Part shown: positions 1 through 20,854 of the stretch, piece after piece | Layout: each line of letters begins with the position of its first letter | How positions within the stretch are numbered: the first letter of the stretch is position 1 | Assembly: GCA_037349315.1 (NCBI GenBank) | Contig: JBAIAC010000033.1 | Coordinates: forward strand, 21,656,001-21,720,000 | DNA: 64,000 nucleotides | Source: Chelydra serpentina | Taxonomy: Eukaryota; Chordata; Testudines; Chelydridae | Direction of reading: 5' to 3' | Made by a program: the position numbers and the translations under genes | Notes under the pieces: model-generated | What the model was told of the DNA's origin: nothing | Database searches by the model: none | Seen by the model: the letters and a program-made list of their open reading frames with translations, nothing else

Positions 1-214
1 AGATGATCACATTTAACAAGTAGGCATGGAAGTTCTGAAAAACAGTAAAAATGTATAATATTGTAAACGCTGCAAGGATTTTAAAAAGCAAAATGTTTCA
101 TTAGTAATTGCATTTAATTTAATATTAAGGGGGTACACTTTTGCTTTTGAAAAGTGATCCTTTTGATAAGAAAAACTGCAGAGTTGAAGGGGGCACGTGG
201 GTGCTTGTTTTTAA

Positions 215-6726
<6,512 letters not shown>

Positions 6727-6956
6727 TAAATGTAAACTACTGTACTAATAGCATTAAAAAGACTAAAAACTTGCTCATTATTTCTGCAGAGTTTTAACAG
6801 AGTGCACTGTAATGATTTTTTATGTTTGTAATGGAGATTGATGGAGATAATATTTTAGTTAGTTATTTTAGTTAGTTTCATTGAGGGAAGCAAGGTGGTT
6901 AGAGTGAAAGACCAGGGGTGAGGATGTGTGTATTCTGTTCCTGACTACCATTTACT

Positions 6957-7663
6957 CAGGGCAGATCTACGCTTAAAACACTGCAGTGGTGCACAGTAGT
7001 GCTTCAGTGAAGATGCTACTACGTTGACGGGACAGCTTCTCCTGTCGGCATAGGCGCCGACTCCATGGGTGCTCCGGGGCTGGAGCACCCACGGGGAAAA
7101 ATTAGTGTGTGCTCTGCAGCCACCGGCAGCCAAGCTCCCCGTCCCTGCTTCACCTCCGTTCCGCCTCCTCCCCTGAGCGCACTGCGTCCCCGCTCCTCTG
7201 CCTACCTCCCAGTGCTTGCCGCTGCCAAACAGCTGTTTGGCGGTGTAGCAAGCTCCGGGAGGCAGAGGGGAGGAGCGGGAATGTGGCGTGCTCAGGGGAG
7301 GAGGCGGGGCCAGGGCGGAGATTTGGGGAAGGAGTCAGAATAAGGGGAGGGAGGGGGTGAAGTTGAGGCGGGGACTTTGGGGAAGGGGTTGGAATTGGGG
7401 CAGGGCAGAGGTGGAGTCGGGGCGGGGCTGAGCGTAGAGTGGGGTCCAGCACCCACCGGCGTGAGCAGATGTCGGCGCCTATCCTTGTCGGTATAGTTAA
7501 TCCACCTCTGCAAGAGACAGTAGCTGTGTCAATAGGAGAAGCCTGCCTGCTGACATAGTGCTGTCCACACCAGGGTTTAGGTAGGTATAACTGTATCGCT
7601 CAGCGGTGTGGATCTTTTTTACATAGTTTTACTGACATAAGTTTGTAACACAGACTTGGCCTC
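6957..7663. mobile_element. Foldback DNA element, host of a nested hAT
   Basis: The left part (6957-7048) and the right part (7483-7663) are rich in turtle foldback-repeat motifs such as ttaatccacctc and gctgtccacacc, with loosely inverted ends. It lies within a MIR-like SINE and is interrupted by another element at 7049-7482. No protein is encoded. Confidence 0.55.
7049..7482. mobile_element. Nested non-autonomous DNA transposon with TAGGCGCCGAC ends
   Basis: The ends ataggcgccgac and gtcggcgcctat are exact inverted repeats. The element is flanked by cctgtcgg on the left and ccttgtcgg on the right, near-identical 8-9 bp copies fitting a hAT-type target duplication with one base of drift. 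The interior is GC-rich with no transposase. Confidence 0.75.
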
Positions 7664-8360
7664 AATGTATGACCTTTATAGTCCCAGTGCCTTGGTTTCC
7701 CCATCTATAAAACAGGGATAGTGACACTTCCCCAGCTTTGTAAAGCTCCTTATGATACGAAGATAAAGGTGCTATATAACTAGAGATAGTAATATTATGT
7801 AGATTACTGTGAGATTTCATAGAATTGAACACCTGCCTGCTTTTTAAAATGTTCGCATTGCTTGCTAATGAGTTTTATAGCCGAGATATATCATCATGCT
7901 AGGTAGTAAGGAAGTGATTTTGTGTTACCCACCTTATACCTATCCAAAGCTCATTTTTACAATCATCTTCATCTGCAGGGATGGTCTCTACTCACAAACT
8001 AGCTAGACCTTTTCCTAGGACTCTGTAATTGGGCAACAATAGGATTAGTTGGGCAGTCACAATATGCAACATTTGTTTATGAACAATTTCATGCATTGAG
8101 AAAAAAGGTTACCTGAAAAATAGAGCAAAGAATGACATGATGTCTAGTTATTTGTGGCTAGAGGCAGGTAGGCTTACTGCCAGAGCACATTCCAAACCCA
8201 TTTTGAGTGTCAACATATAATGTATTAATAGTATTTATATTACAAAATCACCCTGAGGCTTCAAAAGGGTCCATTTTGTGGTAGGCACCATATATATGGA
8301 TTATAGGAGACAGGTCCTACCCCTGAACATTCAGAAATCTAACAGGCTTTGTGTATACAG

Positions 8361-8540
8361 GTGATTTTGCAAGACACAATAGCGGAAGAAGATGCACTGG
8401 AAGATTTCCAAGAAGCTTGTGAAAGACACATCAGTAATGGTTCTATTGCATTAAAGGGTTTTGAGGGCAGTGAGGCAGGTACAATTCCTAAATCTGAGTC
8501 CCAAGAGGCACTTCTGAATAGCTTTTGCCTTATACATTAG
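8361..8540 (+). other. Open frame after a phase-0 splice acceptor, possible cryptic exon
   Basis: An acceptor-like tatacag at 8354-8360 is followed by 59 codons and a TAG, in the phase required after TM6SF1 exon 6. The frame is acidic and hydrophilic (TIAEEDALEDFQEACERHIS) and looks more coding-like than neighbouring shadows. The pyrimidine tract is weak and no polyadenylation signal is close; the first AATAAA is at 9331. It is not part of the canonical protein and I do not recognise the peptide. It may be chance or an old transposon fragment. Confidence 0.2.
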
Positions 8541-11329
8541 GATTCATTTCCATGGAAGCCAGATAGGGGAAAGCTCAGTGAATCTTCCAAACTGAAACTG
8601 TAGAGAGGATTTGAGTACTATGTAAACAGAACCCTCAGAAATCTAATGAAAGGCATAAAAATGGGATAGAGTCAAGCTATCTGGACCAAAGTGCTGTTTG
8701 GTCATGTTGACGGTTGCTTCTTATGCAACAACATGCATTAGGGAGGTGAATATGGTGTTCGCGTAGAGGTGGATAAAGGTTTTGATTTGCCCTCCTAGCC
8801 CCAAGAACTGTACAGAAATTGCTGCCTATAGCTAAAATATGGTAGCTCATTTGCAGAAGCCTGGCCAGGCTTCTTATGTTTATGAGATTGGTAATTACTA
8901 CTACTTTGTTAACCAGATTTAATGTGTCACATTGATGCATGTTTCAATCAAGCTTAACTTTAAAAAAATTTTGTTTAAAAAAGGCAAATGCATGGAAAGC
9001 AGGTGTTCTAAACACTTTTTTAAATTTCAGTTTTTACTGAACAGCTCTTTTGTATGTAAAAATTGAACCTTTTAGTTTCTATTCTCTGAAGGTCATAGTA
9101 AGTCCTCAGTGTAATTCTAAATATAGAATCTTTTCATCCATGCTTTAGATTTTTTTCATGAAATTGCCTTTCCCGTGGGAAAATAGAATGACATCTTCAC
9201 AGCTAATTTATGACCTGTAGAAGACAAGAATAGTTGAAAACCTAGCACACATACTTATGTTTAGTAACTGTATACTTCAAAATTCTGTGAAAATGAAATC
9301 AAACCAATTGTAATATTATAGGCGATCCTAAATAAAATCTAGTTTTCAGAAAATAGTTGTGTTATTAATACTGATTTGTTTAATTAACAATTAACCATAC
9401 TAAATCCTACAAGGATTTGGCCCCTTTTCAGCAGATCCTTTAAATATTTACAATCAGCTTGAAAATCCAATTATAATTTTTGAACTAGCATTATTCAGAG
9501 ACAATAAGGGAGATAGGAAACAAATGGCATGATAGTTCTTTAAAATGTACAAATATATACAAAGTACTTACATTAAAACATTATTGGAATCAATGTATAT
9601 AGTGTGGAATAAGCCATTCATTGCTATAGACTTACTACAAACCAGTTAAATATATACACTTGGATAACAGACAAGCTTCAGTTGTTTTCAAAGCAGAGGG
9701 GAGTTATGCCATCGTTTAGAATCAAATTGAACTGTAATATGGTATTTACAGGACTTGGTGGATAGGTCTATAAATGTACTAGTAACTCAGGGAACAGTCT
9801 CAAGTAATTTAAACTCAGGAAAAGTTAATGAGATGGAGGGCAAAGCATAAATTCAGCTTTGCACGTGAATTCTGGTGGGACTGGTTTTGTTGCATTCAGC
9901 CTGTTGACACTAGTAGATTGTTCTGAGCTCTTAGAGCTTGATCCTGGGAGGTGCCCCAAAGAAGGCACTCAGCATGGATTAGGGAATTGGGAGAAAATTC
10001 TACTTGCACCTGCAGACTTCCTTCCGACATACAAAACAGCAGCGTCAGCAAGACTTGTGAGGAGTTGGTTTGTTGTTTTCAGCGGAAGGGAAGCCAGCAG
10101 TAGATCAACTTTGACCTGAAAGGAGCTGTTGTTGCATTTAATTCATGTCAGGGTACATTGGTACGACTTTGCTGTATTAAAGAGAGAGAGATGGGCACAA
10201 TAACTCAGTAGACAAGGTATTTCAGTCCAGCACTAAGCCTTTGCACAATGTGTTGGCCTATCTTTCTATTTTCTTTAGAGCTTTACATTTGCATTGCCTT
10301 TATGTAAATATATACATACAGAAAAGAAAAGGCATGAGTTCTCTGTATCCCTATAGCAACTTAACAGACAGGTTCTATTGGGTAGGTTTGTCCTCATCGT
10401 CACCTTGGCTAATCATTCTAACTGCTCTGTACATAACACAGTGCTGTGGTTTCGTGTCACTCATAAATATGTATGTCAGGTTACTGTCTCCTTTTAGAAA
10501 AAGGCGTAATATATACAGTTAAAGTTCAGCCTTCACACAGAGGTAAAATGGAAACAATCCAATGACTTTACAATTGTTCTTTTATAGTTCCATCTTAAAA
10601 GTATTTGTAACACCACTCCCTTATAAAAGCCCTTGTTTTTCCTATTAATACTATTGGGATAAACACATTCTTTGCCTATGACGTTGTAAACACTCCTACA
10701 GCAGCAGACTTTGATACCTTAAATATTATAGAGTAACACAGGTCTAAATCATACTTGTCTTACTCACATGAGCCTACCCATTGATCTAGCATGAGGAAGC
10801 AAGAAGAAGACACAGCAGAACTGCCTCAGAGATCTGTTTCTGAAAATTTACCCTCTGTTTTAACAATTTTATGAAGTAAACAGCCCTACATATAGGAAGT
10901 GTTTTTATTTTTTGTTAAACTATGAGCCAAATTCTGTAGTCCTTAGGAGTTTTGCCTGAAAAATATTTTCTTCTGTTCTGTCATTTGAACATGAATGTTT
11001 ATAATTATGTCATTGTACAACATATTTTGAGATAGTAATGCAATAATATATAATAAGGAAATCCATTTTGTAGGAGGTCTTTTTGTTGTGTGCATATCAA
11101 TGCATGGATTATCGTTCAAAAGGGAAGTGGAAATGAGCGAGTCATATAAATGCAGTGCTTTTAAATGACGAAGATGGCTTGTTCTCTCAATTGCAAGGAG
11201 ATTGCATTTGGTGTGTGCATGTTGGACAAGAGTGCATAGTGGTGAAAAAAAAAATGCATACTGGAATGAAGGTCTGAGTGAAAACTCTGCAGTGAGTGAG
11301 CTCTTGCGATCGCCCCAAACCATTTTTTA

Positions 11330-11570
11330 TCTGAGGTACTTATACAGCTCCCATTACATCAGCATGCCTCGCATATTTACCCCCCACCACATTCCTCTGA
11401 GGGAGGGATCATTTCAGTTTTACAGCAAGGGCACTGAGGCTTATGACAACTAAGCAACTTGCCCAACAAGACTTCATAGGAAGTCTGTGTCAGAATAGGG
11501 AAGTGAAACTGGGTCTCTGGTGTCCCAGGCTACCACTTTAGTCACTGGGCCATCCTTCCTCTCCTGGTCA
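11330..11570 (+). repeat. MIR/CORE-SINE-like repeat
   Basis: Contains the MIR-type block with a gap-ridden version of cagttttacagcaagggcactgaggct, a cttgcccaa motif, and a tail reading gtcactgggccatccttcctctc. It is an old, diverged SINE copy. Confidence 0.6.
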
Positions 11571-12132
11571 GCCACTCAATAAGTAAATATTGGATATATA
11601 TTTATGATTACACAATATATTTTCTTATGAGCCCATGTAAGTGGGTATTCACTATGGGTTTTAAGAAATAAAACTGGCATATGTAAAATACTCAGTAGCG
11701 CAACAAGAGTGGGTATGAGGAAGCCATTTTATTATCTTCATGTAAATTACTGTGTAAAGTGTCACTGACTGATGAAAGGTAAGCCATTCAACATGAAGAT
11801 TGACACTGATCCTCACTTGGGTGGACCGTTAGAGAATCTTCTTAAAGTGTGGGTTAGCTCTAACTTTGAATGGTAGGGGCCTGATTCTGCTTTCTGTTAT
11901 AGCATTGTAACAATGTTACATCATTACATACAGAAATGCTGCTGCTCCCCCTTACACACTCAAATCAATAGAGCGACTCTGCATTTACATTAGAGCTGCT
12001 GAGAGCAGATGTTGTCCCATTGGCTCCTATCAGGGTGTTTCAGCACCTTAACTTTCTTTAGAGACAGATTTGAAATTAAATACATTTCATGTAGAATTTG
12101 TGATCTACTCTTAACCCTATATTGTATTGTAG

Positions 12133-12381
<249 letters not shown>

Positions 12382-12461
12382 TAAATGGAAAACTCACTGG
12401 GAGCAGGACTGGGCCCTAAGAATACGAAGGAGAAATGAAGTGTCTGTGGCATTATTAGAGA

Positions 12462-12880
12462 GACAAGGTGGATGAGGTAATACTTTTTATTCGACCAATT
12501 TCTGTTGGTGAAAGAGATAAGCTTTAGAGCTTACACAGAGCTCTTCTGTAAGCGCCTCTCTTTCACTAACAGAAATTGGTCCAATTAAAGATATTACCTC
12601 ACCCAGCGGCCTGGTGTGGTGGTGCGCGCCTGTAATCCCAGCTGCTTGAGAGGCTGCGGTTGGCGGATCGCTGAGGAGTTCTAGGCTGCTGTGTGCTATG
12701 TCAATCGGGTGTCCGGTGCTACTGACAGCTTGGCCAGCGGGTAGTTGGAGGACTGGCTAGAATAACGTATCTGACGTGTTGTGATCGGCGCTCTCTCCGT
12801 GAGGGCTGATGGACCGAACAGTGACAGTGACCTCACCCACCTTGTCTCTAATATCCTGGGACCGACACGGCTACAACACT
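12462..12880. repeat. Foldback repeat interrupted by a 7SL-derived insertion
   Basis: The left arm gacaaggtggatgaggtaat is inverted in the right arm, where attacctcaccca and ccttgtctc become contiguous once the insert is removed. The block continues to a tail ending acacggctacaacactg. The same family recurs at 29735-29850, with gaagttggtccaataaaaga. Confidence 0.7.
12606..12829 (+). pseudogene. 7SL RNA-derived retroposed sequence
   Basis: The first 115 bases or so match the 5' (Alu) domain of signal recognition particle 7SL RNA: gcctgtaatcccagctgctt, agaggctg, ggatcgct, ggagttctaggctg, and tcaatcgggtgtccg follow in the correct order. The remaining 100 bases do not clearly align to 7SL. Ten-base direct repeats acctcaccca at 12596-12605 and 12830-12839 flank the insert exactly, the mark of retroposition. 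There is no A-tail and no pol III terminator run. It is either a rearranged 7SL pseudogene or a member of a 7SL-derived SINE family. Confidence 0.8.
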
Positions 12881-14539
12881 GTATGTGGCGTTGTAATTAC
12901 TGTAGCTTTGCCTCTCGGTTTGCATTGTGTGAAATTGGTTTTCTGAAAGAGACTAGCTATATGACCCCCAAAGAGCAACAGAGTAATGATAGCCCAAGTG
13001 TGGCTCACAATGACCTAAAAAGCATGTCATTCATTGGGTTTTTTTTGGTGGTCTACTGTTAATATTTTCATCAGCAATAGCATGAATGCACACAAGAGAA
13101 ATTAAATCTGCATTCATGTCTTTCTAAAACAGACACAAAACTAAACTCACATAGAAAAACATGCAGCTTGCATTATGAGTGAGAGTAGAATCTTTTTATC
13201 TGAGAACTGTTAGGAGACTTGGGATAAAACCTGAAATTGTAAATGTCTCATTTTTGCCTATCAAGTATAGATTGTTTTAAATTAACTTTATCTATGGATT
13301 TATAGCACATTTGATAGCTTTGACATTTCAGAGGGAATCACACAGAATTTAAAATACTTTCTTTTTGGACAAGTGGTACACCTACTCCTAGTGTCAGTTT
13401 TGAAGTATTTGCTGCCCTTGGCAAAATGGAAATTGCACACCACTGAGTAAACAATCCCTAAACATTTTGATGCCCTAGACAACTGCCTGGTCTGCATATT
13501 TGGTACAGCTGACCCTGTCTAGACCTTAATTCATATATCAGGTGATCAGAAGTAACTTTAGCAGCAATTTGTTCTACTTAGTGCATGTCACTCTTTTGTA
13601 GTTCTGCTGGGTTGTATTGCTTTATTTTTGCTCTCTGGTCATATTTCTGAGAAAATTTGCCTTCAGAAATCTTTTATTTTTTGTTTTCTTCTGTCTTGTT
13701 ACTGACGTCTTCATTTGTTGCAGCTTAGGGGCACCCAGCTATAGGCTGCAATGCCACTTCCTCATTTTTTCTGTGCTTCTTTTCCTATCCCATTTCACTA
13801 CCCAGTCCCTCTCCCATTGTAGGAACTGTTTCAGTGACATCATTTTCTCAGCCATGGACGGAATGAACAGCTTTCTATTAAGCTCCAGTAATTGCGGCAA
13901 TATGAAAACTGTGGTTCCTTAGTACAGACATACACCTCTTTCTCAGATGTGTCTCCCTCTCCAAGATGTGCCATTGGCATGTACAGTGGGAATCTTTGTA
14001 TTCTTCCCAAACCCAGACTTACAAATGCCAGTGCAGTTGGCTGCTGCAATACACACAGCTGGGCGTTGTCAGTAATTTAAGACACCAGCAATGCCTTGTG
14101 GGAAAGCTCTTATTAAGCTGCTGTTGAAACTGATGAAACATTAGAAACGTATTGTGTATTTTGTAGTCATTGCTTGTTACTATGAATTCAGTTCCTTGAC
14201 ATAGTAGGTGGGTCACCATGGAATTTATTGGCAAGTTTGTTGTATTTTCTTTTTTTTCCTCATTACATTTTTTTATAGTAGCTAGTTTTGGAGTTCGCAT
14301 CATTCTCCACTATTACCTTATTGCAGCACAACTTGTTTAAATCTCTATATAAACTCTACAGTATACGCTTACCTGATTTTTCTACTATTGGGTGAATTTC
14401 CATTAGGCATTACAGATTGGGTCAAAGCCTAGTTGTCAGTACAAATAAAAGAATGTTATACATTTATCACAGTGTGGACCACACAGACCTGGTATACTAG
14501 CTTAATTACTTTCCTGTGAAAAACTAAGGCTACTAATGT

Positions 14540-14745
14540 TGGCCTAGTAGCTAGAGCACTAAACTAGGACTCAGAAGACCTAGATTATATTCTAGCCTCT
14601 GTCATTGGTCTACTGGGTGACCTTGGGTAAGTCATTACCCCTCTCTGTGTCCCAATTTTCTCATCTGTAAAAAGGGGATAATGATGCTCACCTTCCTTTA
14701 TAAAGTGCCTTTGAGATCTACTGATGAAAAATGCTATATAAGAGT
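14540..14745 (+). repeat. MIR-like SINE, sense orientation
   Basis: Shows a tRNA-like head (ggcctagtagctagagcact), then the CORE with gaccttgggtaagtcatta and tctcatctgtaaaaagggga, and a tail ending aaatgctatataag. The order and spacing match MIR-type SINEs of amniotes. Confidence 0.75.
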
Positions 14746-15013
14746 TAGATAGTATAGTTTTGCTCTGTGAACCGTTCAAGGGACCTGTGAGGCAGGCAAA
14801 GGGAAGACTACATTTCAACAACGAGGTCAGCCCATTTCTATGATGGTGACCAAGTGGATCACCTTGGCAAAGGACCCAGTCCCTTCTTGCCTGTAAGCAA
14901 GCCTTCTGTGTGGCAACAGCGAGCACAATTGTAGAGCCCACAATAGCCAGGGTCAGGTTAATTTGTTTTAGAGTGACTTCTTTGATCACATGCGATTTTT
15001 AACGTCTCTGTAG

Positions 15014-16334
<1,321 letters not shown>

Positions 16335-17852
16335 TGAATTTCTAGTTGATAATGCTGTAACTAGAGAAATATCATCTAGGTAAGGAGCCCCAATTTACAC
16401 CCAATCCGCAACCTTATGCTGGTTTTATGCCAAAGTGATTCAGTTGACTTCAACAATTACACCAGCATAAAACCACCATCAGGGAGTGGAGAATCAGGCT
16501 CAGTACATGCGTCTCAGGTGTTACATCATTGCCTTGGAAGAGTTTTTTTTCTTTAGCTGAATATTTTTATCTGGCTTGTTTGTATTATTTAAGCCTTATT
16601 AAATGCTGTGCATTTCCCAAAAGAAACCAAATAATTGGGGGAGGATGGGGTGAGGGTGTTAAGCCATAGCATCTACCCACTTTTTAAAAAGATAGTTAAA
16701 TACTTTCATTGAGCCACTCAATGTTTGGGTCAAGTGGATGGTTTAAAAAGAGTCTCATTGGTAAGAATAGCTGTTAGTCGCACAGTGGACAATATCAGTT
16801 ATTTTCTTAGCATTACAGCTACTTCTACAGTACAAGGGAGCTTCCAGTGTCATTTCTAACATATATTCACGTTCATCTCCAAAATATTATGTTCTTCCCA
16901 AGGCCCACACTTGCACAACTCATTCCATCCCGATTTTGTTAGATAAATGGTTATGATTAAATGGTGACCTATATAATTATGTGCAATAATAATTAATGGA
17001 CACTGGTGACACAAACTGTAAGACAAAATAATTTGCCAAAAAAAAAAAAAATTCTACACAGGTAAATTGACTTGGCCTAGAGTGCACATATGGAGCTATT
17101 TACCATTTGAGACAGGACATTTATAGAAAGTCCAGTATGACACATCTAATTGATTTGCCCTATATGTGGCAAAATGAAGGACTCCTAAACATTTAGAGGA
17201 TGCAGAAAATTTGGGTCTGAAACTGTAACAGCTCAAGGATAGTGTGAGAACACAAGGATACACAGATAAATGTCATGCTGTTGGGCTAATTAAGATTCTT
17301 GAATGGACTGGTGCATCTGGGCCGTAGATGAATATCTGTGATTACATGTTTAGATTATACATGCTTATATATTATTATATGTGCAGATTACAACACAACT
17401 TAACTACCCAATACGGTGATAAGAATGGTCTTTAGCAACAGAGTAGTAAGACTGTCTCGACTACAGTCCAAGATTACCATTTTTTCCCAGCATGGAGATA
17501 GCATAGAATCATAGGACTGGAAGGGACCTCAAGAGGTCATCTAGTCCAGTCCCCTGCACTCATGGCAGGACTAAGTATTATCTAGACCATTCCTGACAGG
17601 TGTTTGTCTAACCTGCTCTTAAAAATCTCCAATGATGGAGATTCCACAACCTCCCTAGGCAATTTATTCCAGTGCTTAACCATCCTGACAGTTGGAAAGT
17701 TTTTCCTAATGTCCAACATAAACCTCCCTTGCGGCAATTTAAGCCCATTGCTTCTTGTCCTATCCTTAGACGTTACAATTTTTTTTTCTCCCTCGTCCTT
17801 GTAATAACCTTTTACGTACTTGAAAACTGTTACGTCCCTTCTCAGTCTTGCA

Positions 17853-18075
17853 ACCTTGGGCACGCGGCTCGCCAGGGTAAGCCCCTTGGCGGGCCAGGCT
17901 GGTTTGTTTACTTGCTGCGACCGCCGGTTTGGCCGATCGTGGCTCCCACTGGTTGGGGGCTGCGGGAAGCGGCAGTCAGCGCGCCGCCAGGGACGGCGAA
18001 CAGGCGGACGCGGCAAGTAAACAAACCGGCCCGGCCCGCCAGGGGGTTTACCCTTGCGAGCCGTGTGCCGAAGGT
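17853..18075. mobile_element. Foldback element inserted in CR1
   Basis: Two arms of about 75 bp are inverted copies: accttgggcacgcggctcgc at 17853 pairs with the end at 18075, and both carry ggtttgtttac motifs. The loop is a GC-rich, partly deleted core. It lies between the CR1 C-terminal pieces. Confidence 0.7.
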
Positions 18076-18794
18076 TACCGGTGCCTGATGTAGAATATAG
18101 TAGTTAATTTAAAATAGCCTACTTCTTACCTTAGAACTTCTGTTATATTAGTTTCTTTCTGGGAGGGAGTTTGGGGGCTCCAGGCTGGGGCAGAGTGTTG
18201 GGATGCAGGAGAAGGTGAAGGGTGCAGACTCTGGGAGGGAGTTTGGGTGCAGAAGGGGATTCTGACCTGGGGCAGGAGGTGGGGTACAGGAGGGGGTGTG
18301 AGGTGCAGGCTCCGTCCAGAAGGTGCTTACCACAGGCAGCTCCCAGCTGGCGGCACAGCAGGGATCAGGCAGGCTGCATGCCGTGGCCCCATGCTGCATG
18401 CCGTGGCCCCATGCTGCATGCCGTGGCCCCATGCTGCTCCTGGAAGCGGCCGGCTGTTGGCATGTGTCTGCGCGCCCCTGGGGGGAGGGGGATAGCATGG
18501 CTCCGTGCGCTGCCTGTGCCTGCAAGCCCTGCCCCCGCAGTTCCCATTGGCTGGGAACCGGCCAATGGGAACTGCGGGGACAGTGCTGGGGGTGGGGGCA
18601 GCGCATGGAGCTGCCTCCCCTCGCCCCCGCCAGGGGCCGCAGAGACGTGCCAACAGCTGGCTGCTTCTGGGAGTGGCATGGGGCCATGGCATTCAGGCAG
18701 CCTGCCTGGGCCCTACTGCCCCGGGGCCCCCCTTAGGCCAGAGCCCTGGGCTGCAGCCCCTAAAACCTCTGCATTAATCCAGCCCCCTCTTAGG
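18076..18794. mobile_element. GC-rich insertion within CR1, unclassified
   Basis: CR1 sequence resumes at taggtcatgttttctagacc near 18791, so this block is an insertion or the remainder of one. It is GC-rich with gggagggagtttggg units and carries three tandem copies of a 20-bp unit at 18373-18432. The composition resembles other non-autonomous hAT elements here, but clear termini are not seen. Confidence 0.5.
18373..18432 (+). repeat. Three exact tandem copies of a 20-bp unit
   Basis: The unit gctgcatgccgtggccccat is repeated three times without change, followed by a partial copy (gctgc). It creates artefactual open frames on both strands. Confidence 0.95.
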
Positions 18795-20854
18795 TCATGT
18801 TTTCTAGACCTTTAATCATTTTTGTTGCTCTTCTCTGGACTCTCTCCAATTTGACCACATCCTTCCTGAAATGTGGTGCCCAGAACTGGACACAATACTC
18901 CAGTTGTGGCCTAATCAGCACAGAGTAGAGCGGAAGAATTACTTCTCCTGTCTTGCTTACAACACTCCTGCTAATACATCCCAGAATGATGTTCGCTTTT
19001 TTTGCAACAGCGTTACACTGTTGACTCATATTTAGTTTGTGGTCCACTATGACCCCCAGATCCCTTTCTGCAGTACTCCTTCCTAGGCAGTCATTTTGTA
19101 TGTGTGCAAGTGATTGTTCCTTCCTAAATGGAGTACTTTGCATTTGTCCATATTGAATTTCATCCTATTTACTTCAGACCGTTTCTCCAGTTTGTCCAGA
19201 TCAGTTTGAATTTTAATCCTATACTCCAAAGCACTTGCAACCCCTCCCAGCTTGGTATTGTCCGCAAACTTTATAAGTGTACTCTCTATGCCATTATCTA
19301 AATCATTGATGAAGATATTGAACAGAACTGGACCCAGAACCAATCCCTGCGGGACCCCGCTCATATGTCCTTCCAGCATGATTGTGAACCACTGATTACT
19401 TTCTGAGAACGGTTTTTTAACCAGTTTTGCACCCACCTTCTAGTAGCTCCATCTAGGTTTCATTTCCCTAGTTTGTTTATGAGTAGGTCATGCGAGACAG
19501 TATCAAAAGCTTTACTAAAGTCAAGATATACCACGTCTACTGCTTTCCCCACTATCCACAAGGCTTGTTACCCTGTCAAATAAAGCTATCAGGTTGGTTT
19601 GACATGATTTGTTCTTGACAAATCCATGCTGACTGTTACTCATTACCTTATTATCTTCTAGATGTTTGCAAATTGATTGCTTAATTATTTGCTCCATTAT
19701 CTTTTCGGGTACAGAAGTTAAACTGACTGGTCTGTAATTCCCCAGGTTGTCCTTATTTCCCTTTTTATAGATGGGCAAATATAGTGCCATTTTCTAGTCT
19801 TCTGGGATCTCTCCCGTCTTCCATGACTTTTCAAAGGTAATTGCTAATGGTTCAGATATCTCCTCAGTCAGCTCCTTGAGAATTCTAGGATGCATTTCAT
19901 CAGGCCCTGGTGACTTGAAGATGTCTAATTTGTCCAAGTAATTTTTAACTTGTTCTTTTCCTATTTTAGCCTCTTCTGATCCTACCTCACTTTCACCGGT
20001 ATTCACTATGTTAGACGTCCAATCACCACCAACCTTCTCGGTGAAAACTGAAACAAAAAAGTCATTAAGCACTTCGGCCATTTCCACATTTTCTGCTATT
20101 GTGTCCTCCGCCCCCCACACCTCCCCATTAAGTAACGGGCCTACCCTGTCCTTGGTCGTCCTCTTGCTTCTAATGTATTTGTAGAATGTTTTCTTGTTAT
20201 CCTTTATGTCTCTAGCTAGTTTGATCTCATTTTGTGCCTTGGCCTTTCTAATTTTGTCCCTACATACTTGTTATGTTTATATTCTTCCTTTGTAATTTGA
20301 CTTAGTTTCCACTTTTTGTAGGACTCTTCTTTGATTTTTAGATCATTGAAGATCTGGTTAAGCCAGGGTGGTCTCTTGCCATACTTCCTATCTTTCCTAC
20401 ACAGTGGGCTAGTTTGCTCTTGTCTCTTTCACAAACTGCCAACTGTCTTCAATTGTTTTTCCCCTTAGACTTGCTTCCCATGGTATCTTACCTACCAACT
20501 CCCTGAGTTTGCTAAAGTCTGTCTTCTTGAAATCCATGGTCTTTATTTTGCTGTTCTCCCATTCCTTAGAATCATGAACTTTATCATTTCATGATCACTT
20601 TCACCCAAGCTGCCTTCCACTTTCAAATTCTCAAACAGTTCCTCCCTATTTGTCAAAATCAAATCTACAACAGCCTCTCCCTTAGTAGCATTCTCCACCT
20701 TCTGAAATAAAAAATGGTCTCCAATACATTCCAAGAACTTGTTGGCTAATCTGTGCCCTGCTCTGTTATTTTCCCAACAGATGTCTGAGGCCTGTGCTTT
20801 GGATGATTTTGTTACTTGTTTCAAAAAAGCCTCATCCTCCACTTCTTCCTGGTT

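Larger units (their letters stand above)
6885..7790 (+). repeat. MIR-like SINE split by a nested DNA-transposon insertion
   Basis: The left piece (about 6885-6956) and the right piece (about 7664-7790) together resemble a MIR/CORE SINE. The right piece carries the conserved tail with ccttggtttccccatctata and gatagtgacac. Everything between them is the younger DNA element annotated separately. Confidence 0.6.

Noticed and set aside
17582..18016. 144-codon - strand frame as a gene
   Set aside because: It joins the CR1 C-terminus to an inserted foldback element; it is a transposon fusion, not a host gene.
18148..18815. Several open frames of 100-200 codons on both strands
   Set aside because: They coincide with GC-rich transposon sequence containing 20-bp tandem repeats; no domain or splice structure is visible.
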